From Rheinheimera baltica DSM 14885 (GTDB lineage Bacteria > Pseudomonadota > Gammaproteobacteria > Enterobacterales > Alteromonadaceae), in contig NZ_AUDG01000033.1 of the NCBI RefSeq assembly GCF_000425345.1, forward strand, positions 1 to 45,581: a stretch of DNA of 45,581 bases. Direction: 5' to 3'. Shown here piece by piece: positions 1-8,972 of the stretch. How positions within the stretch are numbered: the stretch's first letter is position 1; each line of letters starts with the position of its first letter. The position numbers and the translations under genes are program-made. The notes under the pieces are model-generated. The model ran no database searches, was not told the DNA's origin, and saw nothing but the letters and a program-made list of their open reading frames with translations.

Positions 1-251
1 CACTGGATTTCACGGCTGGAGGTAATGCCCTTGGAGTAGGCAAACAAAATAATCTTTAACAGCACAGCGGGGTCATACGCCGGACGGCCATTATCTTCAT
101 TCTGGTATTTGCTGTGAAATATCGACAGGTCCAGCTTGTTATCAATCAGGTAATGGATGGCGTGTTCAAAAGTGCCAGGCTGCAGTTGGTCGAGATAATT
201 AATCACCACCATGGCACTTTGGTTGTAATCGTAAGGGATGTATTTAGGCAT
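1..251 (-). CDS. Transposase, N-terminal part (IS1182-like, InsH/DUF772-type N-terminal domain)
   Basis: The minus-strand frame from the ATG at 251 is open to the window edge and begins MPKYIPYDYNQSAMVVINYL. It continues through a segment reading NGRPAYDPAVLLKIILFAYS and then GITSSREIQ. The 'GRPAYDP...LLK.ILFAY..GI.SSR.I' pattern is characteristic of the N-terminal domain of IS1182/IS5-like DDE transposases, where it precedes the catalytic core. Only about 83 residues are present and the DDE residues lie beyond the window, so activity cannot be judged. The start ATG lies about 80 bases inside the inferred element end, a normal arrangement for a compact IS. Confidence 0.8.
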   Translation of the reverse strand, partial: MPKYIPYDYNQSAMVVINYLDQLQPGTFEHAIHYLIDNKLDLSIFHSKYQNEDNGRPAYDPAVLLKIILFAYSKGITSSREIQ

Positions 252-332
252 TAGGCGTTGTCCACTTTTTAATCAGACAACGCTATTTGATCACAAACTC
301 GAACAGCTGAAAAGAGGTTTTTCTACAGCCTC
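1..332 (-). mobile_element. Partial insertion sequence, IS1182-like, running off the left edge
   Basis: The transposase start lies at 251 and the element extends leftward out of the window. Its outer end is placed at about 332, where the reading frame of the neighbouring TonB receptor stops making sense. Read on the minus strand, the end begins GAGGCTGTAGAAAAAC, which looks like an IS terminal repeat. The matching repeat lies outside the window, so both the boundary and the family assignment are provisional. The insertion interrupts the receptor gene to its right. Confidence 0.75.
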
Positions 333-977
333 AACGCTTGTGTCATCCGTTTGTGTACCCCAGACAAAACTTGCTGCTGTTTCATCATAGGTAGGGCCTG
401 TCGTTCCACCATGGCTTACACTTAACTCGGCACCGTCAAAATCTTTACGCAGAATAATGTTAACTACGCCTGCTACAGCATCAGACCCATAAACCGCTGA
501 TGCACCATCTTTCAATATCTCAATACGTTCGATCGCGGCAACCGGTATGGAGTTAATATCAACAAAAGAATTGGCGATGTTTTCCGCAAAAGCGCTGATG
601 GCGACCCGTCGGCCATTAATTAAGACTAACGTTGCATCAGAACCGAAGCCACGTAAACTGATTGCCGCCCCACCATTTGCAGTAGAGTCCTGGTTATTAC
701 CGCGGGTTGAGAAAGTGCCGGTTCCAGCTACAGGCGTGCGTTCCAGCAGCTGTTGTAAATTGGAAAAACCAGATTTAGCAATATCATCACGGCTGATAAC
801 ATCGATCGGTGCAGCACCCTCTAAATCATTTCGTTTTATACGAGAACCGGTTACTTCAATTCTTTCTAACTTTTGCGCACCTGTGACTGTGTCACCCTGC
901 TGAGCAAAAGTTAAGTTGCCGTAACATAGAGAGCTTACCGCTAGCGCACAAAGAGAGTATTTACGTGAGGTGTTCAT
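333..977 (-). pseudogene. TonB-dependent receptor, N-terminal remnant truncated by an IS
   Basis: The protein starts MNTSRKYSLCALAVSSL, a signal peptide ending near TFAQ. A short linker (ERIEVTGSRIKR) leads to a plug domain with the typical LRGFGSDATLVLINGRR and 'VDINSIPVAAIERIEILKDGASAVYGSDAVAGVVNIIL' type features. After about 215 residues, at TQTDDTS, the frame runs into IS sequence and stops at 291. The whole 22-strand beta-barrel is therefore missing. ATG 977 is preferred over upstream starts because it is preceded by AAAGGA and leads straight into the signal peptide. The plug is of the large-oligosaccharide/peptide receptor type common in Alteromonadales, and the substrate cannot be inferred. 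The rest of the gene may lie beyond the IS. Confidence 0.85.
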
Positions 978-1110
978 ATTCATCCTTTTTTTATTTGTTT
1001 TATCAATGGCTGCATAAGCAGCCATAAATAATTAGCACAAATTACAAAAAGTAACATCAAAGCAACACGCATTATTTGTGATAAATTGCTAATAAGTATA
1101 TGTAGAGCAT

Positions 1111-1140
1111 AAAAAAACCCCGCAACTGCGAGGTTTTTTT
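1111..1140 (-). terminator. Rho-independent terminator downstream of the DUF4124 gene
   Basis: A GC-rich stem (CCTCGCA pairing with TGCGGGG) is flanked by A7 on the left and T7 on the right, so it could work in both directions. It lies 20-50 bases after the stop of the minus-strand gene ending at 1162. It also separates that gene from the upstream side of the TonB receptor. Confidence 0.8.
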
Positions 1141-1161
1141 GATCTAAACTAATGTAGCGTT

Positions 1162-1611
1162 TTAGTTCTTAGCGTACTGACGTTCTAAACCAACAACTTT
1201 AGACTTTAAGCCAGCAAGGGTTGCCTGCTCAGTGCTGATTTTTTCATCGTACAGCTCAGTTAATCTGTCAATTTTTTGCTGAAGTGCTGCAAGCTCTTCA
1301 GCTTTAGGATAACTGCGGCGCATTTTGTATAAGTCAGCTTTCAACTCATCCAAACGCTCCTGCTTTTCCTGCTCAAGTTTGCTAATTTGAAACTCAACAA
1401 AACGGCCCTGCCGTTTTACAGCATCAACTTGCTGTTTAAATTCACCGCGAGTGCCAATCATTGCTGTGCCGAGCGGGCGCATGTCGACTTGTTCAGCTTC
1501 ATCCGCACAAGGGAACTGGCTAAACTCAACAACACCATTATTTTCGCACTTATAAACAGCTGCTTGAGCTGAAAATGCGCCTAAAACCAATAAGTAACTT
1601 AATTTTTTCAT
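1162..1611 (-). CDS. Small exported DUF4124-type protein with a C-terminal coiled coil
   Basis: The 149-aa protein has a signal peptide (MKKLSYLLVLGAFSAQA) followed directly by AVYKCENNGVVEFSQFPC. This 'YKC...G...FS..PC' block with two cysteines is the usual DUF4124 signature. The remainder (about residues 60-149) is charged and heptad-rich (QISKLEQEKQERLDELKADL), so probably a coiled coil. ATG 1611 is chosen over the in-frame GTG at 1623 because the signal peptide starts there and GGGGTG lies just upstream. It is probably periplasmic. The family has no firm biochemical function, and the gene is monocistronic with its own terminator. Confidence 0.75.
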   Translation of the reverse strand: MKKLSYLLVLGAFSAQAAVYKCENNGVVEFSQFPCADEAEQVDMRPLGTAMIGTRGEFKQQVDAVKRQGRFVEFQISKLEQEKQERLDELKADLYKMRRSYPKAEELAALQQKIDRLTELYDEKISTEQATLAGLKSKVVGLERQYAKN

Positions 1612-1702
1612 TCGACACCCCACTTATGAGCAACAAATGTACAGAAATCTTACCAAAATCGCAAGTAAACCGATTTATTTATTTTACTTTTCTACTATGC
1701 GC

Positions 1703-2560
1703 TTATCCATTTTGCAATGCTTTCTTTATAAAGTTTGGCCACGCAGAAGCCGCCTGGTGTACAGCGACATTGTAGTATTCCGTACTGAATGACGCAGCAG
1801 CTGCGTCGGCTTCGCGAAAACCATTTATGGTTTCGCCCTTACGCGCCATAGTGCAAGTCCACCAACCTGACGGATACACCATTTGTGGAAAAAGCAATGT
1901 TTGCAAGCTGTCAAAGCCAACATCCTGCATGGCCTGGCGCATATCTTTTAGTAAAGGCATATGTATTAACGGTGATTCGCTTTGTTGAACCAAAATACCG
2001 CCATGGCGCAGTGCTTTGCGGCAGCTGTCATAAAATGCCCGGTTAAACAACCCTTCACCCGGGCCGATAGGATCGGTTGAGTCCACGATAATAACGTCGA
2101 CCGACTCTGGTGCTGCTTCACGCATAAATTTGATACCGTCATCAAATTTCAATGTGGCGCGCGGGTCGTTATTTGATTCACATAGTTCCGGGAAGTATTT
2201 TTCAGACATCCTGGTAACTTGCTCATCAATGTCAATTTGAGTTACCGTCTCAACGTCTGGGTGTTTTAATACTTCACGTAAGGTGCCGCAGTCACCGCCG
2301 CCGATGATAACCACGTTTTTTGGATTAGCATGGGTAAATAATACCGGGTGGCTCAACATTTCATGGTATAAAAAGTTGTCGCGGCTGCTAAGCATTATAA
2401 CGCCATCGATAACCATTAAATTACCAAAATGAGTGGTTTCAAACATTTCGATATGCTGAAAAGGCGACTGCACTTCATCCAGTTTTTTTGTGATAGCCAA
2501 ACCAAAGGCGCTGCCGCTGGGGGCGAAAATTTCAGTGAACCAATTGTTGTCGCCAGACAT
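1703..2560 (-). CDS. speE: Polyamine aminopropyltransferase (spermidine synthase)
   Basis: The 285-aa protein has the length of E. coli SpeE (288 aa). It transfers an aminopropyl group from decarboxylated SAM to putrescine to make spermidine in the cytoplasm. Visible landmarks are the N-terminal beta domain (WFTEIF...SGSAFGL), the substrate loop SSRDNFLYHEMLSHP, the nucleotide-binding GGGDCGTLREV (family usually GGGDGG), the acidic DIDEQV and the catalytic-loop region VIIVDSTDPIGPGEGLF. The start at 2560 is supported by GAGGGT a few bases upstream; the longer frame starting at 2629 adds a non-homologous leader. It is divergent from speA across a 135-base gap. SAM decarboxylase (speD) is not in the window. 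Confidence 0.95.
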   Translation of the reverse strand: MSGDNNWFTEIFAPSGSAFGLAITKKLDEVQSPFQHIEMFETTHFGNLMVIDGVIMLSSRDNFLYHEMLSHPVLFTHANPKNVVIIGGGDCGTLREVLKHPDVETVTQIDIDEQVTRMSEKYFPELCESNNDPRATLKFDDGIKFMREAAPESVDVIIVDSTDPIGPGEGLFNRAFYDSCRKALRHGGILVQQSESPLIHMPLLKDMRQAMQDVGFDSLQTLLFPQMVYPSGWWTCTMARKGETINGFREADAAAASFSTEYYNVAVHQAASAWPNFIKKALQNG

Positions 2561-2695
2561 AGTATTACCCTCAAAACAAATTAGCCGTATATTTTGCCTT
2601 TTTACGCCGCTAAGAACAAATATTTCCATGTTTTTTGCTGCAGCTTTAACATATTGGCTTTAAACTATGCACATCTCAATTTTAAAGGAACGACA

Positions 2696-4582
2696 ATGGC
2701 CGACTGGGGCACTGAAAAAGCACGCTCTACCTACAACGTAGCGGTATGGAGTGATGGGTACTTTGATGTCAACACTGATGGCGATCTGGTGGCATATCCC
2801 GATCAAGACCACAGTAAGAATGGCATTAGCTTTCCCGAGCTAACTGCTAGATTTAAAGACGAAGGTTTAACCCTGCCGGTGCTGGTGCGCTTTACTGATA
2901 TTTTGCAGCATCGGGTCGATACATTGATTAAATCTTTTCAACAGGCTAAAGCCGAAAAAGACTATCAAGGCCAGTACACTGCGGTATATCCAATAAAGGT
3001 AAACCAGCAGTTTTCAGTGGTAAAGCGCTTAATCAGCCATGACAGTGGTAAAGTAGGTTTGGAAGCCGGTAGTAAGCCTGAACTAATGGCAATTTTAGGT
3101 GTGACGGATCAACCTCTGCAAATTGTCTGCAACGGTTATAAAGACAGTGAGTTTTTGCGTCTGGCGACTATTGGCCAAATGATGGGCCATACCGTCTATG
3201 TCGTCGTCGAGAAACTATCAGAATTAAAAACCCTGTTACGCGAGATTGATAACCTGAACGCGGCGCCACGCATTGGTATCCGTATCCGGTTAAACTCGGT
3301 AGGTAAAGGTAAATGGCAAAATACCGGCGGTGAGAAAGGTAAGTTTGGTTTAACTGCCACCCAGGTATTACAAGCCATCGACGTTCTGCGTGACGCCGGC
3401 AAGCTAGATTTACTGCAGTTAGTACATTTTCACATCGGCTCGCAAATTGCCAACATACGTGACATTCATAATGCTATTCGCGAATGCGCACGCCATTATG
3501 CTGAATTGCGTACCTTGGGTGTGCCTATCACCACCGTTGATGTAGGGGGTGGCTTGGGTGTTGACTACGAAGGGTCAAAATCACGTTCTGCCTGCTCCAT
3601 GAACTACACCATGATGGAATATGCCCGCAATGTAGTAAACGGCTTAAAAGAAGTGTGTGATGAGTACGACTTACCGCACCCTAATATCATTACCGAGTCA
3701 GGCCGCGCAATGACAGCGCATCATGCGGTATTGGTTACCGATGCTATCGATATTGAACGGGCTCCTGGCTTGGTTAACCTGCCAGAACCCAGCGAAGACT
3801 CGCCCACGGTAATTTTAGGTTTGTGGGAAGCATATCAAAACGTAACGCCGCGTACTGCGATCGAAGCGTATCATGACGCTGTACACTATTTTACAGATGC
3901 ACATGCGCAGTATGTCCACGGTTTGCTGACATTAAAAGACTGGTCGTTGCTGGAGCAAATTTACTTTGCCACTATTAATAAGGTAAAAGCGAATCTGGAT
4001 TTATCCGCTCGTTCACATCGTTCCATTCACGATGAGCTAAACGAGAAACTGGCCGACAAGTTGTTTGTTAACTTCTCTTTGTTCCAGTCAATGCCAGATG
4101 CCTGGGGTATCGATCAGCTGTTCCCGGTAATGCCACTAGAGCGAATGAATGAGCCACTTAATCACCGCGCCATTATTCAAGACATCACCTGTGACTCTGA
4201 CGGTCAGTTGAAAAGCTATGCGGATGGTAACGGTATTGAAACAAGTTTGCCGCTGCCGTTGTATAAAGAAGACGAGCAGTACCTGCTAGGTATGTTTATG
4301 GTTGGCGCCTATCAGGAAATCTTAGGCGACTTGCATAACCTGTTTGGCGATACAGACTCTGTGCACGTTGAGTTAACGGATGATGGCAGTTACAAGCTAA
4401 CAAACATCATTAAAGGTGACACCGTTGCTGATGTTCTGCGTTATGTGCAGTTTGACGCCAATAAACTAATTGCATCTTACAGCAAACAGTTAGCAAGATT
4501 GGATATGGCTAGCAGCAAAAAAGATGAATTGCTGGATGAACTAAAAGCCGGCGTTTATGGTTACACCTATTTTGAAGATTAA
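2696..4582 (+). CDS. speA: Biosynthetic arginine decarboxylase (PLP-dependent)
   Basis: The 628-aa fold type III PLP enzyme converts arginine to agmatine, the first step of the agmatine route to putrescine. The PLP lysine is K101 in AVYPIKVNQQ. Other family signatures are GLEAGSKPEL, LVHFHIGSQI, the glycine-rich VDVGGGLGVDYEGS and ITESGRAMTAHHAVLV. The C-terminal GAYQEILGDLHNLFGDTDSVHVE segment closes the protein as in E. coli SpeA (658 aa). The start at 2696 is set by AAAGGA seven bases upstream and by homology; frame extension upstream adds nonsense. It shares a divergent promoter region with speE, consistent with joint control of polyamine synthesis. Agmatinase is not adjacent. Confidence 0.96.
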   Translation: MADWGTEKARSTYNVAVWSDGYFDVNTDGDLVAYPDQDHSKNGISFPELTARFKDEGLTLPVLVRFTDILQHRVDTLIKSFQQAKAEKDYQGQYTAVYPIKVNQQFSVVKRLISHDSGKVGLEAGSKPELMAILGVTDQPLQIVCNGYKDSEFLRLATIGQMMGHTVYVVVEKLSELKTLLREIDNLNAAPRIGIRIRLNSVGKGKWQNTGGEKGKFGLTATQVLQAIDVLRDAGKLDLLQLVHFHIGSQIANIRDIHNAIRECARHYAELRTLGVPITTVDVGGGLGVDYEGSKSRSACSMNYTMMEYARNVVNGLKEVCDEYDLPHPNIITESGRAMTAHHAVLVTDAIDIERAPGLVNLPEPSEDSPTVILGLWEAYQNVTPRTAIEAYHDAVHYFTDAHAQYVHGLLTLKDWSLLEQIYFATINKVKANLDLSARSHRSIHDELNEKLADKLFVNFSLFQSMPDAWGIDQLFPVMPLERMNEPLNHRAIIQDITCDSDGQLKSYADGNGIETSLPLPLYKEDEQYLLGMFMVGAYQEILGDLHNLFGDTDSVHVELTDDGSYKLTNIIKGDTVADVLRYVQFDANKLIASYSKQLARLDMASSKKDELLDELKAGVYGYTYFED

Positions 4583-4610
4583 GGTAAACTAGCCACTGAT
4601 CAGATGTGTT

Positions 4611-4641
4611 AACAGCAGGCTTGCCTGCTGTTATTATTTTT
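4611..4641 (+). terminator. Strong rho-independent terminator after speA
   Basis: A perfect 10-bp stem (AACAGCAGGC, loop TT, GCCTGCTGTT) is followed by ATTATTTTT. It starts 28 bases after the speA stop and isolates speA from the acyltransferase operon downstream. Confidence 0.9.
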
Positions 4642-4683
4642 ACCGGAAGACATATTAACCGGTCACGGATATCAGGTGCTGTT

Positions 4684-5577
4684 ATGTTACATTTTTTGCC
4701 CCACCCGCTAACAGGCGTTATTTCACTACTGTTGTATGTCGTTAACACGCTGTTTTGGTGCATTCCTATCATGTTATTAGCCATTCTTAAACTGCCACCC
4801 GTTGTACGCTGGCAAAGCTGGATGAGCTACTTATTAGATGCCTGTGCCGTAGCGTGGATCAGTGTAAATAATTTAACTACGCGCGTGTTTACCCGAATTC
4901 GCTGGAAAGTATCCGGCCTGGAAGCCCTATCCCGCAAAGACTGGTATCTGATCCTAGCTAACCATCAGTCCTGGGCAGACATTCTGGTACTACAGAATGT
5001 GTTTAATCGAAAAATTCCATTTATTAAATTTTTTCTAAAAAAAGAACTGATTTACGTACCATTTTTAGGTATGTGCTGGTGGGCTTTGGATTTCCCCTTT
5101 ATGAAGCGTTATAGCAAAGCATTTTTACAGCGTAACCCGCACCTAAAGGGCAAAGACATTGAAACAACCCGCAGAGCCTGCGATAAATTCCGCTTTAAAC
5201 CTGTGACGATCATGAATTTTGTCGAAGGCACCCGCTTTACCGTTGATAAACACCAACAGCAACAATCTCCGTATTCGCATTTACTCAAACCTAAGGCTGG
5301 TGGAGCTGCCTTTGTATTAGGTGCTATGGGCGAACAACTGCACAAAATTCTTGATATAACGATTCATTACCCAACGGGTATTCCCAATTTTTGGGATTAC
5401 ATTTCCGGTAAAGTTCGTGATATAACAGTGCAAATTAATATCATCCCAATTACACCTGAGTTACTGGGCGATTACAACGACATACAATACCGTGAGCGCT
5501 TTCAGCAGTGGATAAACCAACTTTGGCAACACAAAGACAGCCAGCTGAGTAAGCTAAAACAGGGAGTTAAGCAGTAA
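4684..5577 (+). CDS. YihG-like membrane acyltransferase, copy 1 (PlsC superfamily)
   Basis: The 297-aa protein has two N-terminal hydrophobic segments, then a PlsC-type domain with the catalytic HX4D in NHQSWAD. Other motifs are KIPFIKFFLKKEL, the LDFPFMKRYSKAFL block, and the acceptor motif FVEGTRFT followed by PKAGGAAFVL. It resembles E. coli YihG in length and in the 'GKDIETTRRAC.KF' and 'NFVEG.RFT' blocks. That family acylates lysophosphatidic acid or related lysolipids at the inner membrane. ATG 4684 marks the hydrophobic N terminus. The stop overlaps the next start as TAATG, so the two copies are translationally coupled. Confidence 0.88.
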   Translation: MLHFLPHPLTGVISLLLYVVNTLFWCIPIMLLAILKLPPVVRWQSWMSYLLDACAVAWISVNNLTTRVFTRIRWKVSGLEALSRKDWYLILANHQSWADILVLQNVFNRKIPFIKFFLKKELIYVPFLGMCWWALDFPFMKRYSKAFLQRNPHLKGKDIETTRRACDKFRFKPVTIMNFVEGTRFTVDKHQQQQSPYSHLLKPKAGGAAFVLGAMGEQLHKILDITIHYPTGIPNFWDYISGKVRDITVQINIIPITPELLGDYNDIQYRERFQQWINQLWQHKDSQLSKLKQGVKQ

Positions 5578-6506
5578 TGTTACATTTCTTACCGGGCTGG
5601 TTGTTGTTACCCTTCAGTTTTGCGTTGTTTAGTTTGAATCTGGCATTGTGGGGGCTGTTAGTTACACCACTGGGTATTATTAAACTCCTTCTGCCATTTA
5701 AACCTGTCCATCGCATAACGGCTTTGGCCGGTAAAGGCTGCTATCGTGGCTGGACTATCGGCAATACGGCGATCATTAACCTGTTCAACCAAGTTGATTG
5801 GCAAATCAGTGGTGCGCAAACATTAGAGCAGCATAGTTGGTATTTACTGATATCTAACCACAGAAGCTGGCTTGATATTCCAGTTGTTAGCACTGTTGCA
5901 CATCGTCGCATTCCAGAACCGAAATTCTTCTTAAAAGATCAGTTGAAGTGGTTGCCATTTCTGGGCACGGGCTGCTGGGCACTTGATATGCCTTTTATGA
6001 AACGCTACAGCGCTGCACAACTAGCAAAACGGCCTGAGCTAAAAGGCAAAGATATCGAAACAACACGCAAGTCTTGCCAAAAGTTCAAAACCGTACCGAC
6101 AACGATTATCAACTTTGTTGAAGGCACTCGCTTTACCGACACTAAAAAACAACAAAAACAAAGCCCGTTTCAGTTTTTGTTGCCACCCAAGGCCGGTGGT
6201 ATTGCCTTTACATTGGCTAGTATGGGAGAACAATTTAACGCTATTTTAGATTTTACCGTTTTATACCCCGATAACCCACAACACGCTGCGTTGGATATGC
6301 TTATGGGCAAACTTAAACGCGTGGTGGTGCAGGTAGAAACCTTGCCGATTGACCAACATATTATCGGTGACTATTTCAATGATGAGCAATTTAGGCAAGG
6401 TTTTCAGCAGTGGTTAAACCAGCGTTGGCAGCATAAGGAGCAGCTGATCTATCAGTACCATCAGACCAACTGCCTGGCTGAAACTACGGAGCAATTACCA
6501 TGCTAA
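5577..6506 (+). CDS. YihG-like membrane acyltransferase, copy 2 (PlsC superfamily)
   Basis: The 309-aa protein is a paralogue of its upstream neighbour, clearly from a tandem duplication. It shares HX4D (NHRSWLD), WALDMPFMKRYSAAQL, GKDIETTRKSCQKF, FVEGTRFTDTKKQQ and PPKAGGIAFTLASMG. It is somewhat closer than copy 1 to E. coli YihG (YPDNPQHAALDMLMGKL against the YPDN..., DMLSGKL pattern). The two copies differ around the acceptor pocket, so they may prefer different acyl chains or lysolipids; this is inference. The start overlaps the previous stop by one base, and the end overlaps the mechanosensitive-channel start by seven bases. All three genes are likely one operon. Confidence 0.88.
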   Translation: MLHFLPGWLLLPFSFALFSLNLALWGLLVTPLGIIKLLLPFKPVHRITALAGKGCYRGWTIGNTAIINLFNQVDWQISGAQTLEQHSWYLLISNHRSWLDIPVVSTVAHRRIPEPKFFLKDQLKWLPFLGTGCWALDMPFMKRYSAAQLAKRPELKGKDIETTRKSCQKFKTVPTTIINFVEGTRFTDTKKQQKQSPFQFLLPPKAGGIAFTLASMGEQFNAILDFTVLYPDNPQHAALDMLMGKLKRVVVQVETLPIDQHIIGDYFNDEQFRQGFQQWLNQRWQHKEQLIYQYHQTNCLAETTEQLPC

Positions 6507-7714
6507 ATGATGTATTGATGCAACTAGCACAGGCGGTTCGCTGGCCTGAACCCTGGTTAGAAGCCTTTATTCTTGGCTGCAACATTGTGATTGCAACTGT
6601 TATCGTAGCGCTATGTTTTTATCTTGCCAGAGGTTTTTTAAGGCCGATATTAGCACGGGTGCTGGATAAACTAGATGGCCGGTTAACCACTGAAACAGCT
6701 CTTGAGCGTGGCAAGCTTGCTAGCCGAGTGGCGCATTTACTGCCAGCTTTAGTGCTGCAAGCGTTGTCACCTCTGTTATTTAGCCATTACGAACATCTGA
6801 GTTCCGTTTTAGCTATTGTGGTACTGCTGTATCTCTATCTTTTTATCGGTATGGCCATTGCCGCTGCCATCTCCTTAATTGGCAAAAGCTATGCTCATTT
6901 AGTTACTAACCCAACTATCCCTTATCAGGGTATTTCACAGTTACTAAAGTTACTGACCTTTATTTTGTTCAGTATCTTAATTATCAGTACCACGTTAGGC
7001 AAATCGCCAGCATTACTGCTTAGTGGTTTGGGGGCGTTAACCGCAGTATTATTATTGGTATTTAAGGACGCAATTCTAGGTTTTGTCGCCAGTATTCAGA
7101 TAGCCGTTAACAATATGGTTAATGTAGGTGACTGGATCGAAATGCCGAAATATGGTGCTGATGGTAGTGTCATCGAAATTGCGCTGACCACCGTAAAAGT
7201 CAGAAACTGGGATAATACCATTACCACAATTCCCACTTATGCCCTGATATCAGACTCCTTCAAGAACTGGCGTGGCATGCAACAATCTGGCGGGCGCAGA
7301 ATAAAACGCGCTATTAATATTGATATTAATACTATCCGTTTTATCAAAGGCGATGAGTTAGAACAGTTAAAACAGCGCAGCCGATTACAAACCTTCTTTG
7401 AGCAGCCCGATGTGATAAACCTATTGGCATCTGACGATGTAACCAATATTGCCTTGTTGCGATACTATGTGCGGGATACGTTACGCCAGCACCCTGATAT
7501 CAATCAGAATATGACCTTGATGGTACGTCAACTGCAACCGACCGAAGTGGGCTTGCCCATCGAAATATATTGTTTTAGTGCCGACAAGAACTGGTTGAAT
7601 TACGAAGCTATTCAGGCAGATATTTTTGATAGATTATTTGCCATTTTGCCAGTTTTTGATTTAGCCGCGTTCCAGCGGATTGGCTCCCGCCAGGAACTTC
7701 CGCTTCGTGGCTAG
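6500..7714 (+). CDS. Mechanosensitive ion channel, YbdG-like (MscS superfamily)
   Basis: The 404-aa protein has about five hydrophobic segments. These are followed by the MscS pore helix and beta domain: LLSGLGALTAVLLLVFKDAILGFVASIQIAVNNMVNVGDWIEMPKYG, then DGSVIEIALTTVKVRNWDNTITTIPTYALISDSFKNWRGM. The length and the 'NWRGM..SGGRRIKRAI.ID' continuation match the YbdG/McsM (miniconductance) subfamily rather than short MscS. It probably opens under membrane tension during hypo-osmotic shock. It is the third gene of the acyltransferase operon. Its TAG stop sits in a CTAG palindrome shared with the stop of the convergent methyltransferase. Confidence 0.88.
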   Translation: MLNDVLMQLAQAVRWPEPWLEAFILGCNIVIATVIVALCFYLARGFLRPILARVLDKLDGRLTTETALERGKLASRVAHLLPALVLQALSPLLFSHYEHLSSVLAIVVLLYLYLFIGMAIAAAISLIGKSYAHLVTNPTIPYQGISQLLKLLTFILFSILIISTTLGKSPALLLSGLGALTAVLLLVFKDAILGFVASIQIAVNNMVNVGDWIEMPKYGADGSVIEIALTTVKVRNWDNTITTIPTYALISDSFKNWRGMQQSGGRRIKRAINIDINTIRFIKGDELEQLKQRSRLQTFFEQPDVINLLASDDVTNIALLRYYVRDTLRQHPDINQNMTLMVRQLQPTEVGLPIEIYCFSADKNWLNYEAIQADIFDRLFAILPVFDLAAFQRIGSRQELPLRG

Positions 7715-8898
7715 ATGGCTTTATAAGCGCGCAGCAGAATGTTGCGCGGTGTAACCTGATAATCACAAAACTCAGTTAGGCTCACACAATAACCTTGCTG
7801 CTGTAAAAACAACGCTTTATCCAGCGATAGCCATAGCTCCAGTGGGCGGCGAAAAATATGCCGGATTAAATCAATACGCTTTACCAATGCCGCGCGCTTT
7901 TCAGCACGCGCCATGTAACAGGCCCAGTCAATGTTATCCGGTAGATTGATGCTGTGTTGTGCTGCCGCCCAACTAACAAAATCGCTTAACTCGTGTGTAA
8001 ACCAATGTTTGGCTACCGAAGACAATGGCCGATATTGCTTGTCGTTGGTAACCTCTGCACGTAACTCATCGTAGACCAACCGCCAAAGCACTTCGGTTGC
8101 GCGCAGTTTTTCTATACGGTCTCCTGCTGTAACCTGGCCCTGCACGGCAAGTTTTAAATCTTCTTTGGATAAGGTTAAATCCTCTTGCTGAGCTAGACTA
8201 GACAGCGGTCGATAATGGCTATTGGGGATGAGGTGATAGCAGCATGGCACCAAGTGCAATTGACGGCACTGCGCCTGCACCATCTGCTCTAAAAGCGTAA
8301 TATGTAATTGACCACAGGCGTGCAATGCGACAATTTGCTGTTCTGCCTGCAAAATAGCAGTCAGCGGCTGGGTTAATACATCATCACAAACAAACCGTTG
8401 CGGCAATTGATATTTTTCAGCCAACTTCTCTCCCGCGTCACAAAGTGCACGTTGCCATTCAACACTCGTTACCGGTTGAGTAAAACGATGCGCTAATATA
8501 CGCCCCAAGTGCCCTTTTCCCGCACACCACTCAATAATTGGCAATGCACTGGGAGTCCAATGCTGACATAACGCGTCAATTTGTTGCAACTTACGCCCGC
8601 CAATTCCGTTGGCTAACCAAAATGGCAGCGCAGCAACATCTTGCTGCATCGGCTGAGACGGCAGCTTGGTTAACTCAAACGCAGCAGGGAAAAACGCGGA
8701 AAAAGCTTGTTGCAGTACATTAGGATCAGTATCAAGACGTGCGATTTCAGTGTCATTAAGCGACCATAAGTAGGCATTAAGCTCGTTGTGCTGCCACGGT
8801 AATTCAGCACAATTAAATGGCAATATTTGCCAAAAAGCCCGGTTATTACTTAGCAACGCCGTGAGTTGTTGAAAGTGATCCGTAATGCTTAACGCCAT
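7711..8898 (-). CDS. SAM-dependent methyltransferase domain protein
   Basis: The 395-aa protein has a class I methyltransferase core in the middle: motif I IIEWCAGKGHLG (near residue 125), an acidic VEW after the second strand, CDDV, then ALHACGQLHI and the cysteine-containing VPCCYHLI. The 'WCAGKGHLGR...LHACG..PCCYH' series is that of Methyltransf_32 (GSTCD/METTL25-like) proteins, some of which act on RNA or protein. The substrate is unknown here. The N-terminal about 100 residues and C-terminal about 150 residues are helical and unassigned. It is convergent with the YbdG-like gene, overlapping it by four bases. Confidence 0.75.
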   Translation of the reverse strand: MALSITDHFQQLTALLSNNRAFWQILPFNCAELPWQHNELNAYLWSLNDTEIARLDTDPNVLQQAFSAFFPAAFELTKLPSQPMQQDVAALPFWLANGIGGRKLQQIDALCQHWTPSALPIIEWCAGKGHLGRILAHRFTQPVTSVEWQRALCDAGEKLAEKYQLPQRFVCDDVLTQPLTAILQAEQQIVALHACGQLHITLLEQMVQAQCRQLHLVPCCYHLIPNSHYRPLSSLAQQEDLTLSKEDLKLAVQGQVTAGDRIEKLRATEVLWRLVYDELRAEVTNDKQYRPLSSVAKHWFTHELSDFVSWAAAQHSINLPDNIDWACYMARAEKRAALVKRIDLIRHIFRRPLELWLSLDKALFLQQQGYCVSLTEFCDYQVTPRNILLRAYKAI

Positions 8899-8972
8899 AA
8901 AATACCATCACCCTTTTGCCAGCGCCAACCTTGTGCTTTATAGTGAAGCTGTTCGAATATATAAAGGCTACT

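Noticed and set aside
2561..2695. Specific -35/-10 promoter assignments for speE and speA
   Set aside because: Several partial matches exist (for example TTGCTG and TAAACT) but the spacing is about 20 bases and none stands out.
4509..4784. 91-aa minus-strand ORF between speA and the acyltransferase
   Set aside because: It spans the speA terminator and the ends of two real genes, with no domain or ribosome-site support.
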